Program-made: the position numbers and the translations under genes
The notes under the pieces: model-generated
Seen by the model: the letters and a program-made list of their open reading frames with translations, nothing else
Database searches by the model: none
Told to the model about the DNA's origin: nothing
Part shown: piece by piece, positions 1 to 11,241 of the stretch
Position numbering within the stretch: position 1 is the stretch's first letter
How the letters are laid out: each line of letters opens with the position of its first letter
DNA from: Oscheius onirici
Lineage: Eukaryota; Nematoda; Chromadorea; Rhabditida; Rhabditidae
Direction of reading: 5' to 3'
DNA: 64,000 bases
Assembly (NCBI GenBank): GCA_932521025.1
Contig: OW051470.1
Span: 8,294,501-8,358,500 of the forward strand

Positions 1-315
1 AAAATAGAATCTTTCTCCTGTTCCGAACAATAAGAATTCTCAGTAATCAGTTGTTTGGCTACGGTCCAGCACATTTTCGAAGCAACGGCAAAGCTCGTAT
101 TGAAAGAAGACAGTATTTGTGGGAACATTCTCTGTGGAAGAACAGAAGCAATAAAGAGAAGAGTTTGGATTGCAACCAAATAATTGTTAATGTGAAAAAC
201 TGAAGAGCAAATTTATAATAAACGAACAAGACTTGGTGCGGAGAAGACATTACAATTCAAGAAGTTGGGATAGTCAATTTGACGGAACACGTAGCATTGA
301 TTGTGAGAAACGGTA
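1..315. other. 3' flank of the first BTB copy; no gene seen
   Basis: This stretch lies downstream of the stop codon of the first minus-strand BTB copy. Its first part, read on the minus strand, resembles the 3' flanks of the other copies (a GTTTCTCAC-like start and a T-rich run). I see no further exon. Confidence 0.4.
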
Positions 316-483
316 TTAGGCAAACTTAGCGAAAAGGATGACTTGTCTATCAATATCGGCTGCGAAGGGAATCTGAATGAGATCGTTCTTCTTTTCAAAA
401 ACGCAATTACTCCACGTCTCGAAATAGTTCTTGCTATAGGGTGGCTATAAAATACTATTGTTTTGAATAAGTATAATGAACTA

Positions 484-2653
484 CCGTAAATATGCGAATA
501 GAGGCACTGCGGCACTATTTTCCAGTACCCCTGTTTTGGTGCGCCACTATTCGAGAGTGCGCCACTAATTTTCGAACAAATTTTATTATTTTTCCAACCG
601 ATAATCATAATTTTTTATTTGAAAAGATGACAAAAATTAAATTTCTACATTGCCACTAACAATACAAATATCACTATTTCCTAACTACTCGTCTTCGTTG
701 ATCTGTAGGTCGTTCATAAGGGTTTATTCGCGTTGATCTACGGTGGTTCCCGTGTGCGAAAGTACGCTTCTCCTGGCGGTAGATGCGAGTGGAGGGTTAC
801 GATCCGAGCTTCTCCAGTGCTAGTTGGACCGGGACAGGCTGGCGGGAGATGCCAGGGTAGACTACCTTCGTGTACTACCACCCGGGATTGAACTTGCGAT
901 CGCTTTCTTCATAGACTGTCATCCTATCCACCTGACTATCCGGGCCCTTCATTCATTCGTTCATAAACCACGAGAAATCAACGATCGTCTGATTCAAACG
1001 AGCATGTGCGAGTTCCGTATGACCTGATGGGATAGGTCCGTCTGTTTTGAAACATAGAACTTGGTCGTCTTCTGATGCGTCCGTAGCAAGAGTTATACCG
1101 CATTGCTTGTACGACTTGATGATCAGCTCTATTGGAATATGTTCCCAGGCTTTCTCAACCCATTCCAAGTAAATTTCCATTGGGGGTGCAGCAGGATTTC
1201 CTCCTTTAGTGAATGCTTTCTTTCCGTCGACTATTCATTCATTGTAAAGCTCTCCGATTTTTGCCTTGAAAGGGGCGTTCCAATGCGTATCAGGAGGCTA
1301 AACCACACATTTACAGTTGAAAATAACAAACTAACCTGAACGAATTTCGTCGTGCCACCAGGAATCACGGCAGTTTGAAGGGAGAGACTTTTCAAAGTCT
1401 TTTTAGTGCTGACACTTGTGTGGCATCTGTAAGCGTCCCAGATCAACAGCCTTTTTTCGCCGAAGTGTGTTCCTCCAATGATTTTTTGAAGATAACCTGA
1501 CGTGCTATCATCTCTCATCCAGCTGACGCCACTTCCTGCCCAGTGAATGTGAACTTTTTTGAATCTCTCTTCAATAAGAGGCCTTGAACGAGTAAAGGGG
1601 AGAACAACGAAGGGCTTCATTTTGCGTCCATCAGAGCGAGCCGTGAGTAGCACTGTTATCTTCGTTTTTTCGTGTTATCTTCGATTTTTCGTGGCCTGTG
1701 CTGAGCACTGATACCTAAAGTTCAGAATAAATAAAAAGATAAATTAATTAACCTGTTTCACTCCTTTATCTTCACAGTATTGTTGTTCGATGCATCCAGG
1801 TAGAACGGCGTTTCGTCTGCAGCTATAATAGAACTGTAGTTGTACTCGTTTCTCAACTTCGAACATAACAGATGAATTCTGCCACATCTTTGGCATACGT
1901 TTCTGGTGGCTTCTGACAAACCGTTGTCGGCTTTCTGTTTGATAAATTACAACGTTTCATGAAATTTTGAAGTCAGCCGACAGAAGCCTAGAAAACAGTG
2001 AAGCTGAAGAAAAACAAAACATACTTTGAAAGAGGCGTCTGAGGAGATTCGCTTTGCTTTATTTTAAAGCATTCTTCGGCTCACTCGTAGTTTTTCTTTG
2101 CGGCACTTCTTGTACCACTTATGCAGTTTATCCTCCATTTCTACGTCTTTTACTGCTCTGCCACTGCCCGCTAGCCTTTTGTGCTTCTCACCTCCACCAG
2201 TTTTCGCGCTAAAAGCAGTGAAATAAAACGAAAGAGTAAGCAAAATTACATTTCATCCTGGAGCGCCTTCTTTTGCAGACTCCACTTCTGAATTTGCCTT
2301 CTATCGATTCTGTACTTCTTGGCGGCCTTCGCCTTGTCGTATTTGCTGGCAAATTCAATCGCTTCCATCTTGAAGAGAAGGCTGTAGCTTCTTTTCTTGG
2401 TCAGTATAGACTCTGCTCCTTCTTCGTCGGAGCTGCTATCCAATTTGGACCTTTAAATTGTAGTATAAAGGAAAATGATAAGTGGACAGAGAAAAAAAGC
2501 ATAACAACAAGATAGAAACAACAAAATATGCAAAAAAGCAAGAAAAATCAAATTTGTACTTAAAAACGCGATTTTGTACTGCGCCACTATTTAAATTTCG
2601 GCTCTTTTGGGTGCGCCACTATTCGAGATGTGCCTCTATTCGAATATTTACGG
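484..2653 (-). mobile_element. pogo/Tigger-type DNA transposon, TA target duplication
   Basis: Ends are inverted repeats starting CCGTAAATATKCGAATAGAG, flanked by TA at 482-483 and 2654-2655. On the minus strand it encodes an N-terminal helix-turn-helix segment (2246-2443, motif YSLLFKMEAIEFASKYDKAK ... IDRRQIQKW, as in CENP-B/pogo-like DNA-binding domains), a DDE_1-type transposase block (1341-1653, including GEKRLLIWDAYRCHTS and a following PGGTTKFVQ) and, after a short intron, the family's typical C-terminal end (953-1320, including WNAPFKAKIGELYNE, KAFTKGGNPAAPP and KSYKQCGIT). The Trp expected after LYNE is a TGA stop, so this copy probably lacks full-length transposase. Subterminal TGCGCCACTATT repeats occur at both ends. 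Insertion is two bases inside the donor of a BTB intron. Confidence 0.88.
690..965 (-). repeat. tRNA-derived SINE-like insertion inside the pogo element
   Basis: Read on the minus strand, about 880-960 looks like a degenerate tRNA head: GGGCCCGGATAGTCAGG (A-box-like) and, 40 bases on, CAAGTTCAATCCCGGG (B-box-like), followed by about 190 bases of unrelated GC-rich tail. The anticodon arm does not pair well, so this is not a functional tRNA gene. It lies between the transposase stop and the element's terminal repeat. A SINE is the best explanation; a captured tRNA pseudogene is the alternative. Confidence 0.45.
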
Positions 2654-3460
2654 TATACGAATTGGTCGAGGATGGACATTTCCTTCTGGAAGGCGAACAT
2701 GTACAGATTGACACAGAATCCGCAATTCTTGCTTCCGCAGTGACTCGTGGAGATTTCCGTTTGAAGACTGTGCAAAACCAGCTCGGTGACGTCGAAAAGA
2801 TCAGCTGCGGGAAGAAGATTGTTTATCAAATCCCAGAACTCTGAGCACGATGATGCCGAAAGAGAACAAAACAAACTTTTAAGAATTTCGCGGCAATCAG
2901 GCCAATCCATGCTCGTAAAGATATTTTTATGATAAAGAATACGGCATCCTGATTTTGAATCAGAAGTGTATTCATATCTCAGAGGGCTGTTATCAGACAT
3001 CGCTCCGTCGTAAATGATTTCGACAATCCTTTTGAATATGTCGGTAGAAACGTCTTTGATTTCAATTCGACCTTCCCTGGCCTGAAAAACAATTTTTTTG
3101 GAACTGTTTCAAAAATTCTTGCCTCCTTAAATCCGCTGTAGGTAGAACATGGCCTTGAAATACGAAGAGCGAGAAGCCAAGACCATCTTGTGAACGAGGA
3201 AATCTTGCTTTTCGACAGTAATGGTGACATCGGACAGCGATTCGTCTCCGAATTTGATCGGAGCTGAATTTTCCTCCTGCGCTTTGGCCTTTTTCTTATC
3301 GGGCGATTCGGACATTTTGACTAGAAGAAGGAAGGTTTAGAAACGAACACAAGTTGAAAAAGGTTTGGACATAGCCGACTAGTTAAGCACAAACAGAAGA
3401 CAAGAAGAAGAGTTTATCGTAAATGTAACGGAAATCAAGGTAACAATGTGAAAAACGGCA

Positions 3461-4295
3461 CTACTCGGGCTCGCCGTGCAGGTCCAAAAGTACTTCCAGT
3501 CTCTTGACGTCGGTTTGGAAAGGAATCTTAATCAGTGGGGGTTCCGTTTTGAAAGCTATCGCGAACCACAACTTGTACGTGTATTTGTCGTACCGAGGCT
3601 AAATTGTCTTATGTACGGTGATTACGTAAAAAACTTACAAATTTGTCGAGAATAGGCATTTCTTTCACAAAGGCGAGCATGAAAAGACGGATACAGAAAT
3701 TACACTCTCGGCTTGTACAAATACTTGCAATAATCTCCCTTTGAATGCTCTGCAAAACGAGCTCAGCGACATTAAAAAGATCAGCTGCTGGCAGAAGTTC
3801 GTTCATCAAATCCCAAAACTTTGAACATAACTGTAAAATATGAAGAAAAACTAAAAACTTTTAGTGGCGTCAATAACTGTGGAAAAATCTGAAAATAATT
3901 GTGGAAAAATCCCAAAAATCTGAAAAACCATTGCGCAAAAAAGAGGAAAAGGGACAAACTTTTCAGGATCTTGTGACTTTTATCTTCACCCCGACAAGTG
4001 AAAATGTCCTTATGATAGAAAAAAGGGCAGTCGTCTTTTACACCAGAAGTGTACGTATACATCAAAAGACTATTATCAGACGTGGATCCGTTGTAAATAA
4101 TTTGGAGAATCCTTTTGAAAATTTTAAGGGTAACGCCCTTGATTTCGATCCGATCTTTCCTGACCTAAAATCGCAGTGATTACAGAATAAATTTCATTCA
4201 GAAAGCTAAAAAAAGACGAAAAGAGTAACATCTGAAAGCGATTCGTCCCCGAATTTGATAGGAGGAGGCCTATTCTCCACGGGGGGATCAGACAT
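3461..4295 (-). pseudogene. BTB-domain paralogue 2, core of BTB deleted
   Basis: The ATG at 4295 begins MSDPPVENRPPPIKFGDESL, but after SDVTL the sequence jumps into intron-like DNA. About 100 bases encoding the ENQDFLVHRM...YFKAMFYGDFKE part of the BTB fold are missing from exon 1. Exon 2 (to 4164) carries KDRIEIKGVTLKIFKRIL and a YHKDIFT motif. Exon 3 (about 3641-3830) has ELLPAADLFNVAELVLQSIQ and the Cys cluster ICTSRECNFC. Exon 4 ends at 3461-3463. The intron between exons 2 and 3 is longer than in sisters, about 125 bases. Without the BTB core the product could not fold normally, so I call it a pseudogene. Confidence 0.8.
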
Positions 4296-4446
4296 TTTGA
4301 CTGGAAGATTGATAGTGAAAAATAGCTCAAGTAGGACTGAGAAATAAAGTTGTGGAATATAAACACAGATATGAACAAAAACTGAGGAAGAATAAAAGTT
4401 TATCGTAAAATAGATGGAAAGCAAAGTGGCAATATGAGAAACGGTG

Positions 4447-5246
4447 TTAGGTTAACTTGTCGAAAAGGATGATCAGTCTTTCAACGTCGATTCGGAACGA
4501 TTTCGGAATTAGGCGAGGCTTCATGTTATAAGCGAACACTTTCCAAAGTCTATAAAGATTTTTTCCGAACGGTGGCTAAAGCTAGTTTTACAGAAACGCT
4601 GAAGAAAAAAACTTACAAATTTGTTGAGAATGGGCAATTCTTTTCGAAGACGAATACAGATTCAAACAGAAGAAGCAGTTCTTTTTTCCACAAACATTTG
4701 TCAAGATTTCCTTCTGGAGGCTCTACAAAACCAGTTCGGTAACGTCGAAAAGATCGGCAGCTGGCAGAAGCTCGTTGATCAAACCCCAGAACTCTGTAAA
4801 TACGCTATAACGTCTAAAAACGAGCTAACTTTTGAAGATGTCATATTCTTTGATAGCAAGGAATTCGTTGTCAGAAATATTTTCATGATAGCGATAAGTA
4901 ACGTCTTCGTTTGTATTTGAAGTGTATTCGTAAGTCAAAGGACTGTTATCTGACATGGATCGGTTGTAAACGATCTCGGCAATCCTTTTGAAGGCGTCAG
5001 CAGAAACGCCCTTGATCTCGATTCGACCTTCTTTGGCCTTAAAGCAAGTTAATTGTACAGCACAGAAAATTTCAAACCTGTTTGAATCCTCCGTAGAACA
5101 AGGCCTGGAAATAGGTGGAACGCGAAGCCAAGACCATCCTGTGTACGAGGAAATCTTGGTTTCTGACGGCAATGGTAGCATCCGAGAGCTCTTCTATGCC
5201 GAATTTGATTGAAGGAGAATTTTCCTCCACGGGATCAGAGATTGTG
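4447..5246 (-). pseudogene. BTB-domain paralogue 3, start lost and nonsense
   Basis: The family start ATGTCTGA is ATCTCTGA here, so the usual initiator is lost; an in-frame ATG at 5357-5359 could only give an abnormal leader. The BTB core (EELSDATIAVRNQDFLVHRM, LASRSTYFQALFYGGFK) and exon 2 (EGRIEIKGVSADAFKRI) are open. Exon 3 has TAG in place of a conserved Gln codon in LVLQSLQ, and a later deletion shifts the frame in the stretch that should read FMFAFEKKMPILDKF. Exon 4 is recognisable and stops at 4447-4449. Three independent lesions make this a clear pseudogene. Confidence 0.85.
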
Positions 5247-5420
5247 TCTAAAAATGCTAGTTTCAGGCGGAAATGACGAAAAATGTGGTCTGTTACAAAA
5301 AAAAACGGGTTGCAAATTGAAAAGAAACCAGTGGACTTCGACTGAAGCAAAACGAACATGGAATATTGGATTTATCGTCAATCTAATGGAAAACACGGTA
5401 ACAACACGAGAAACAGTATT

Positions 5421-6326
5421 TTAGGCGAGTTTCTCGAAAAGCACGTCTAGTCTCTTGACGTCGATTTGGAAGGGAATCTGAATCAGTCGGGGCTCCTTTT
5501 TAAAGACAGTCTCACTCCAGCAACTGTAGCTGGCCTTTTTGAATACGGACTAGAATGTGATTTTATTGAAACCAAAAAAAGAAGAAAAAGCTTACAAAGT
5601 CCTCAATAATGGGCATTTTCTTCTCGAAGGCGAACATGAAGAGATTGAAGCAGAAGCTGCATTCGTTGTTACCACAATGATTCAAGGAGATTTCCCTCTG
5701 AAGGCTGAACAAAACGAGCTCGGTGATGTCGAAAAGGTCAGCTGCGGGGAGAAGTTCGTTGATCGAATCCCAGAACTCTGGATGTGGCTGTGTAACGAGC
5801 TCGGTGACGTCGAAGAGATCGGCCGCTGGCAGGAGCTCGTTCATCAAATTCCAAAACTCTAAACTTACATGAAAATATGAAGAAAGTTAGATAACTTTTG
5901 AGAATCTTGTGACGTTCGTCACAGAATAAAATTCGCGTAAATGAACTTGTGGTAACGAAAAGTACAGCTTCCTTTTGAGGAAGCAGTGTAAACGAAGCTT
6001 AGAGGACTTATCGGACATATGTCCATTATAAATGATCTCAACAATTCGTTTGAAGATGTCGGCGGAAACACCAATGATATCGATTCGATTATTTCTGGCC
6101 TAAACCAGGTACCTTTTAAAGAAAATCATGCAATTTCGTACCTCTTTGAAAACACCGTAGAACATGGCTTTGAAATAGGGAGAACGACAGGCTAAGGTCA
6201 TTCTGTGGACGAGGAAATCTTGGTTTTCAACGGAAAGAGTAACATCGGACAGCGATTTGTCTCCGAATTTGATAGGATCCTTTTTCTTTTCCTTTCTTCT
6301 TTTTCTCAGCAGGTAGATCAGGCATT
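5421..6326 (-). pseudogene. BTB-domain paralogue 4, frameshifts and a duplicated exon-3 segment
   Basis: The ATG at 6326 opens MPDLPAEKKKKGKEKG, then the frame is lost in an A/G-rich run. The BTB core (PIKFGDKSLSDVTLSV ... YFKAMFYGVFKE) lies in another frame. Exon 2 (about 5890-6101) starts NNRIDIIGVSADIFKRIVEI and shifts frame around SDKS. Exon 3 (about 5590-5855) stays open and carries a tandem copy of the BACK-like block: FWNLMNELLPAADLFDVTEL is followed by FWDSINELLPAADLFDITEL, a repeat of about 75 bases. The Cys cluster HCGNNECSFC follows. Exon 4 stops at 5421-5423. The frameshift in the A/G run could be a sequencing error, but the one in exon 2 is independent. Confidence 0.78.
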
Positions 6327-6468
6327 TTGACTGAAATTATGAGAAATGCTGGAAAGAAACAGGCTGAAAAGGTAGCAGAAGAACACGATCCAGTGAATTC
6401 AAGCAGAACGGAAGTAAGAAGACAGGTTTATTGTAAATTAGACAGAAACCAACGTAACAATGATGCTA

Positions 6469-7251
6469 CTAGAACAATTGAAAAAATACACCAAATCTTT
6501 CAATTTCGATTTCAAAGGGAATCTGAACCAATCCTCTGTGATCTCCACAAACAGTCGAATTCCAAAGAGTGTTCCAAGTTCTTTTATACGCTGGCTAAAA
6601 AACGGTAAAAAAAGGTATTTCAAAGTACTTACGAATTTGTCGAGAATAGGCATTTCCTTCACGAAGGCGAAAATTAACAGATTGATACAGAAGAGGCAGG
6701 TGGTATTTCCACAGATATTCATCGAGATTTCCTTCTGAAGGCTCTGCAAAACCACCTCGGTAATGTTGAAAAGATCAGCTGCCGGCAGCAGCTCGTTTAT
6801 CAAATCCCAGAATTCTAAAAAAGGCTGTCAGAGACAAAGAACGACCTTACTTTTAATTACTTCGACACTTTCGGATAGATCGTTTTTATGGTAATGGAAA
6901 AATACGCCGTCTTTTACATCACCAATGACTTCATATGTGAGAGGACTGTTATCCGACATGAATCCGTTGTAAAAGATTTCGAGAATTCTTTCGAAGATGT
7001 CAGCGGAAACTCCCCTGATCTCGATTCGGTCTTTCTTGACCTAAACATGCATTTTGCATTAAAAATTCTTAAATTCAGCCCTTTTTAGAGTCGTTATATA
7101 GTATTTCCTTGAAATAAGGAGAACGACAAGCAAGGGTCATTCTATGAACTTCAAAGTCCTGGTTTTCGACCGAAAGGGTGACATCTGAAAGCGACTCGTC
7201 TCCGAATATGATAGGATGAGGAGGCGTTTTCTTAGCAGGAGGATCAGACAT
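6469..7251 (-). CDS. BTB-domain paralogue 5, nearly intact but donor 1 abnormal
   Basis: Four exons are open: 7081-7251 (MSDPPAKKTPPHPIIFGDES, SVENQDFEVHRMTLACRSPY), about 6851-7040 (KKDRIEIRGVSADIFERILE), about 6632-6813 (EFWDLINELLPAADLFNITE, Cys cluster ICGNTTCLFC) and 6469-6597 (stop 6469-6471). The first donor, GT in sisters, reads AAAAAG|GGCTGA. A GC donor one base on would break the frame, and reading through meets TGA at once. The gene is therefore either recently damaged at one splice site or uses an unusual site. The acceptor immediately before the ATG (ATTCAG|TCAAAATG) matches its sisters. Confidence 0.65.
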
Positions 7252-7404
7252 TTTGACTGAATTTTGCTGTGAGTGGTGAAAGAAACGCAATACAGGAAAT
7301 GTTAAATGAACTAATGGAATAAAACCATTGAAAACAAACACTTCTTCCACAATTTAAAAGTTTATCGTGAGGGGAACGAATAACAAAGTGAGACCATGGA
7401 AAAG

Positions 7405-8195
7405 TTATTCGAGTTTCGCATGCATTTGGACCATTTTCGCGAAGTCGATTTGGAAGGGAATCTGGACCAGTTTAACATGATATCTGAAGACAGCTTGTCT
7501 CCAAACGTTATAATCTTCTTTTTTGAAAATGGGCTGAAAATCTGATCATTGCGGATATGCAGTAAATTTACAAATTTGTCGAGGATAGGCATGTTCTTCT
7601 GAAAGGCAAACATGAAGAGATTGAAACAGACGAAGCAATCATTCGTTCCGCACAAGTTTACGGAGATTTCCCTCTGAATACTCAGCAAAACTACCTCGGT
7701 GACGTCGAAAAGGTCAGCTGCAGGCAGAAGCTCGTTTATCAAATCCCAGAACTCTGAACCTGGTCGTATAAGAAGAATATCGAGCTTACCTTTGAGTTCA
7801 GCGTAATAATTAAACAGAGCAACCAAAAGGCACGGATCCCGAGGAGTCGCAGCACTATCTCTACGACAGCGTCGGCATTTTAAAGCTCTGTGATCAGACA
7901 TGAATCCGTTGTAAAAGATTTCCAGAATCCTTTTGAAGATGTCGGCAGAGACGCCCTTAATCTCGACTCGATCTTCCTTGGCCTAAACTTTGAAATGTCT
8001 TTGAATAATACGAAAAGTTTGCACCTCTTTGAAATCGCCATAGAACATAGCTTTGAAATAGGGAGAACGACAGGCAAGGGTCATTCGATGAACGAGGAAA
8101 TCCTGATTTTCGACGGTAATAGTGACGTCCGAGAGCTCTTCGTCTCCGAATGTGATAGGAGGAGGTCTTTCCTCAACGAGAGCATTAGAATCCAT
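7405..8195 (-). CDS. BTB-domain protein, intact minus-strand copy (224 aa)
   Basis: Four exons join in frame: 8025-8195, 7790-7982, 7572-7753 and 7405-7533 (675 bases), with introns of 36-42 bases and canonical GT-AG sites. Residues about 15-110 form a BTB/POZ domain (PITFGDEELSDVTITV, FLVHRMTLACRSPYFKAMFY, IEIKGV-like then SADIFKRILEIFYNGF). Exon 3 encodes a BACK-like helix pair (EFWDLINELLPAADLFDVTE) and the family's C-x4-C-x2-C cluster (LCGTNDCFVC). The C-terminus ends FAKMVQMHAKLE. The middle of exon 2 differs from sisters: a Cys/Arg-rich KCRRCRRD replaces the usual PLTYEYTS. BTB-BACK proteins often recruit substrates to Cullin-3 ligases, but the role here is not shown. This is the only minus-strand copy with no visible lesion. 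Confidence 0.85.
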
Positions 8196-8381
8196 CTCTA
8201 CGGGCGCATCTAGCCTTTTGCCTTGAAATTATTGGGTTTTTAAGTGTAACAAATTGCTCTTGAAAGAAGCACAAAGAAGGAATTCATCTGAAAATCCACC
8301 AAGTAAAAAACGCGGATATCTAAACAAGACATTTTCATTGTAAGTTTGGAGACAAACTAGGTAACAACATGACAAACGGGA

Positions 8382-9225
8382 TCATTTGAACTTTTCGAAC
8401 AGAATGGTATGACGTTCATTGTCGATTTGGAAGGGAATCTGAATTAGTGACGACTCCGCGTCGAAAAGAGTATCGCTCCAAGAAAAATAGCGCAATTTCT
8501 TGAACGTAGGCTAAAATGTAGATTATTTGCAAGGAGAGCTAAGAAAACGCACAAATTCGTCGAGAATAGGCATATTCTTCTGAAAAGCGAACATGTACAG
8601 GTTGAAGCAGAAACCGCAGTTCTCGTTTCCGCAGTGATTTATCGAGATTTCCCTTGGAGGCTCTGCAAAACCAGCTCAGTGACATCGAAAAGGTCAGCTG
8701 CTGGCAGAAGTTCGTTGATCAAATCCCAAAATTCTAAAATCGTACTTTTGAATCCAAAGCAACTAACTTTTGAGAGCATCGCGACATTCCTTCACATTCA
8801 AAGTCTCGTAAATGTCCTCGTGATAAAAATAAGTGACTCCTTCGTGCTTTACAGAAACGTACTCATATGTCAAAGGACTGCTATCTGACATGACGCCGTT
8901 GTAAATGATCTCGAGAATTCTTTTGAAGATGTTGACAGTGACGCCCTTGATCTCGTTTCGATCTTCTCTGGCCTTAAATTGTGCTTGTTATCAACAACTC
9001 AGACTGTATGTATTAAAAGAACCTGCAGAAAGAACCCAACCTCTTTGAAATCGCCATAGAACATAGCATGGAAATAGGTTGAATAGCAAGCGAGAGTCAT
9101 TCTATGAACGATGAAATCTTGATTTCCGACGAAAATGGTAGCGTCCGAAAACGCTTCTAAGCCGAATTTGATCGGAGGAGGATTTTTCTCGAGGGAGAAT
9201 TTTTTTCCACGCGCGGGTAAAACAT
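8382..9225 (-). pseudogene. BTB-domain paralogue 7, frameshifted
   Basis: The only upstream ATG (9225) is out of frame with the BTB segment (PPPIKFGLEAFSDATIFV ... ACYSTYFHAMFYGDFKE). Exon 2 (to about 8973) is open and ends in a typical YHEDIYETLNVKECRD stretch. In exon 3 a single A is missing in the conserved CTC CAA AGG GAA run (near 8655), so the frame leaves the REISINHCGNENCGFC reading. Exon 4 is recognisable (SLIQIPFQIDNERHTILFEK) and stops at 8382-8384. Two lesions; the second, in a short A run, could be sequencing error. Confidence 0.75.
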
Positions 9226-9403
9226 CTTGACTAGAAATTGTTGTGATTTGGGGGCGAGGAGTGGTGACAAAAGATCTCCGAATACAAGTTGAACAAGGTA
9301 ATAGTAGAGCGTGACAGGATGAACATAAAACGAAATGAATGTAACAGGAAGCGTTTATCGCAAATAAGAGAAGAAAAAAAAGATAGCAATGTGAAAAACA
9401 GTT

Positions 9404-10208
9404 TTAGGTAAACTTATCAAAGAGGTCGACGATTCTTTCACTGTCGATATCGAACCAACATGGCATTATGCGCTCTTTGGTTTTATAAACAATTCGGCTC
9501 TAAATTTTGTAACTTCCACGGTCAAAAACAGGCTGAAGAATATTGTGGATGCGAAAAAAGGAAACATACGAATTTGTCGAGAATAGAAATTTTCTCCTCA
9601 AAGGCGAACATGTACAAATTCAGACAGATGCCGCAGTTCTTGGATCTACATGAATTCATAGAGATTTCATTTTGAAGGCTCTGCACAATCATCTCATAGA
9701 TGTCGATCGAAACTGACAGCCGCGGACAGAAGCTCGTCGATCAGATCCCAAAACTCTGCGCTGAACATTAAATAAGCAGGATCAAAACAAACTTTTGAGC
9801 AATTTGTGACAATTTTCATCGTTTAACGTCTCGAAAATATTCATATGAGCAAGAGACTGGTTGGATTCAATGTAATTGAGCATCATGAAGCTGTTATCAG
9901 ACATGGCTCCGTTGTAAAAGATTTCGAGAATCCTGTTGAAGATGTCAGCAGAAACACCCTTGATCTCAATTCGGCTTAGCTTGACCTAAAATCTTTTAGA
10001 ATTGTTTCGAAAATATTGTATCTCCTTGAAATTACCGTAGAACAAAACCTGAAAATAGGTGGAACGAGAAGCCAAAACCATTCTATGGACAAAAATCCTG
10101 GTTTCCGACGAAGACGGTGACGTCCGAAATGGCTTCATTTCCAAACTTGATGGGAAGGGGACATTCATTTTTTACTCGGCAATTTTTCTTAACCGGCGGC
10201 TCAGACAT
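9404..10208 (-). pseudogene. BTB-domain paralogue 8, multiple lesions
   Basis: It starts MSEPPVKKNCRVKNECPLPI and enters the BTB fold, then loses two bases at QDF|VHRM and shifts frame. The first donor has mutated from GT to AT (AAGGAG|ATACAA). Exon 2 is open (SRIEIKGVSADIFNRILEIF). Exon 3 gains a base after ELLSAAV. Exon 4 has TAG early (SYKI*SRIVYKT). The stop is at 9404-9406. Despite the damage the four-exon layout and the Cys cluster SCRSKNCGIC are all still visible. Confidence 0.85.
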
Positions 10209-10417
10209 TTTGGCTGAACTTCATACTTTAGAGCTTCTAAGAGGGAAAAAATGGAAAACTCGTTTTGGGCAGCAACCGAATGGTAGTAAACCAGAAAACG
10301 GAAGAGAAAATGATTTATTGTAAACGAAGGAGAATAAAGAAGAAGACGGTATATACAATTTGAGGAGTTAGGAGAGCAAATTTGACGGAAAACAACGTAA
10401 CAATGTGAAAAACCGTA

Positions 10418-11241
10418 TTATGAGAACTTGTCAAATAGAATGCTCAGTCGGTTGCTGTCGAATTTGAAGGGTACCGGAATGAGCTTGGGCTCCGTTTTGT
10501 AAACAAGTCCATCCCAAATCTTATACTGGTCGCGATCAAAACGAGGCTAACATGGACGTGTATAAGAAACAAGACAACTAAAACGTACGAATTTGTCAAG
10601 AATAGGCATTTTCTTCTCGAAGGCAAACATGTACAAGTTGAGACAGAAACCGCAGTTTGACATTCTACAGTGGTTTGCGGAGATCTCTTTCTGAAGGCTC
10701 AGCAAAACCAGTTCGGTAACAATGAAAAAGTCAGCTACGAGCAAAATCTCGTTGGCGAAATTCCAAAATTCTGAAGATGCTGATTACGAGTTGACAAAAA
10801 TCATACTAACTTTTGAATACCAGATGGCTGACGCCGTCGTCAAGATTCGTAAACATGTCTTTGTGGTAAGTTTGGCCAGTGTTTTTTTCAATGGTGAGGT
10901 CATATGTCCAAGGACTGTTATCGGTCATACATCCGTTGTAAATGATTTCAAGAATCCTTTTGAAGATGTCAGCAGAAACGAAATCGGCCTTCATCTCCAG
11001 GCGGTTCTCTTTGGCCTAAAATTACGCTTTTCTAATGGTCCGAACACAAACCTCTTTGCAATCGCCGCAGAACATGGCTTTGAAATAAGGAGAGCGAGAA
11101 GCCAAAACCATTGTGGACGATAAAATTTTGATTTCCGACGGAAATCGTGACGTCCGAAATCATTTCGTCTCCAAATTTGATAGGAGGAGGCGTTTCATCA
11201 ACGAGAACATCAACATTTTCTTCAACGGGAAGATCGGACAT
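10418..11241 (-). pseudogene. BTB-domain paralogue 9, two-base deletion in BTB core
   Basis: This is the 5'-most copy of the minus array, next to the spacer. It starts MSDLPVEENVDVLVDETPPP, an N-terminus longer than in sisters. CACAATGG replaces CACAGAATGG in the VHRM motif, a 2-base loss that shifts frame in exon 1. Exons 2-4 are open: ENRLEMKADFVSADIFKRIL, then EFWNFANEILLVADFFIVTE with the cluster HCRMSNCGFC, then a C-terminus ending LSILFDKFS with a stop at 10418-10420. Splice sites look normal, so a single lesion separates it from function. Confidence 0.78.

Larger units (their letters stand above)
316..3315 (-). pseudogene. BTB-domain paralogue 1, intron 3 enlarged by a pogo transposon
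   Basis: Four exons: 3123-3315 (N-terminus and BTB core, PIKFGDESLSDVTITV then FLVHKMVLASRS), about 2874-3081 (end of BTB), about 2659-2840 (BACK-like EFWDLINNLLPAADLFDVTE and the Cys cluster HCGSKNCGFC), and 316-444 (C-terminus, stop at 316-318). BTB domains mediate protein-protein contact and often serve as Cullin-3 adaptors; the partner here is unknown. Exon 1 carries a 4-base tandem duplication (CTACCTAC, near 3144-3151) that shifts the frame and gives TAA before the exon end. The donor of intron 1 reads GAG|GCAAGA, a GC donor. Intron 3 is interrupted by the element at 484-2653, but its splice sites look preserved. The ATG follows a CTAG|TCAAAATG acceptor. Probably a pseudogene because of the frameshift; the transposon alone need not have killed it. 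Confidence 0.8.

Noticed and set aside
880..965. Candidate functional tRNA gene on the minus strand
   Set aside because: A- and B-box-like words are present, but the anticodon and T arms do not pair; treated as a SINE-like repeat.
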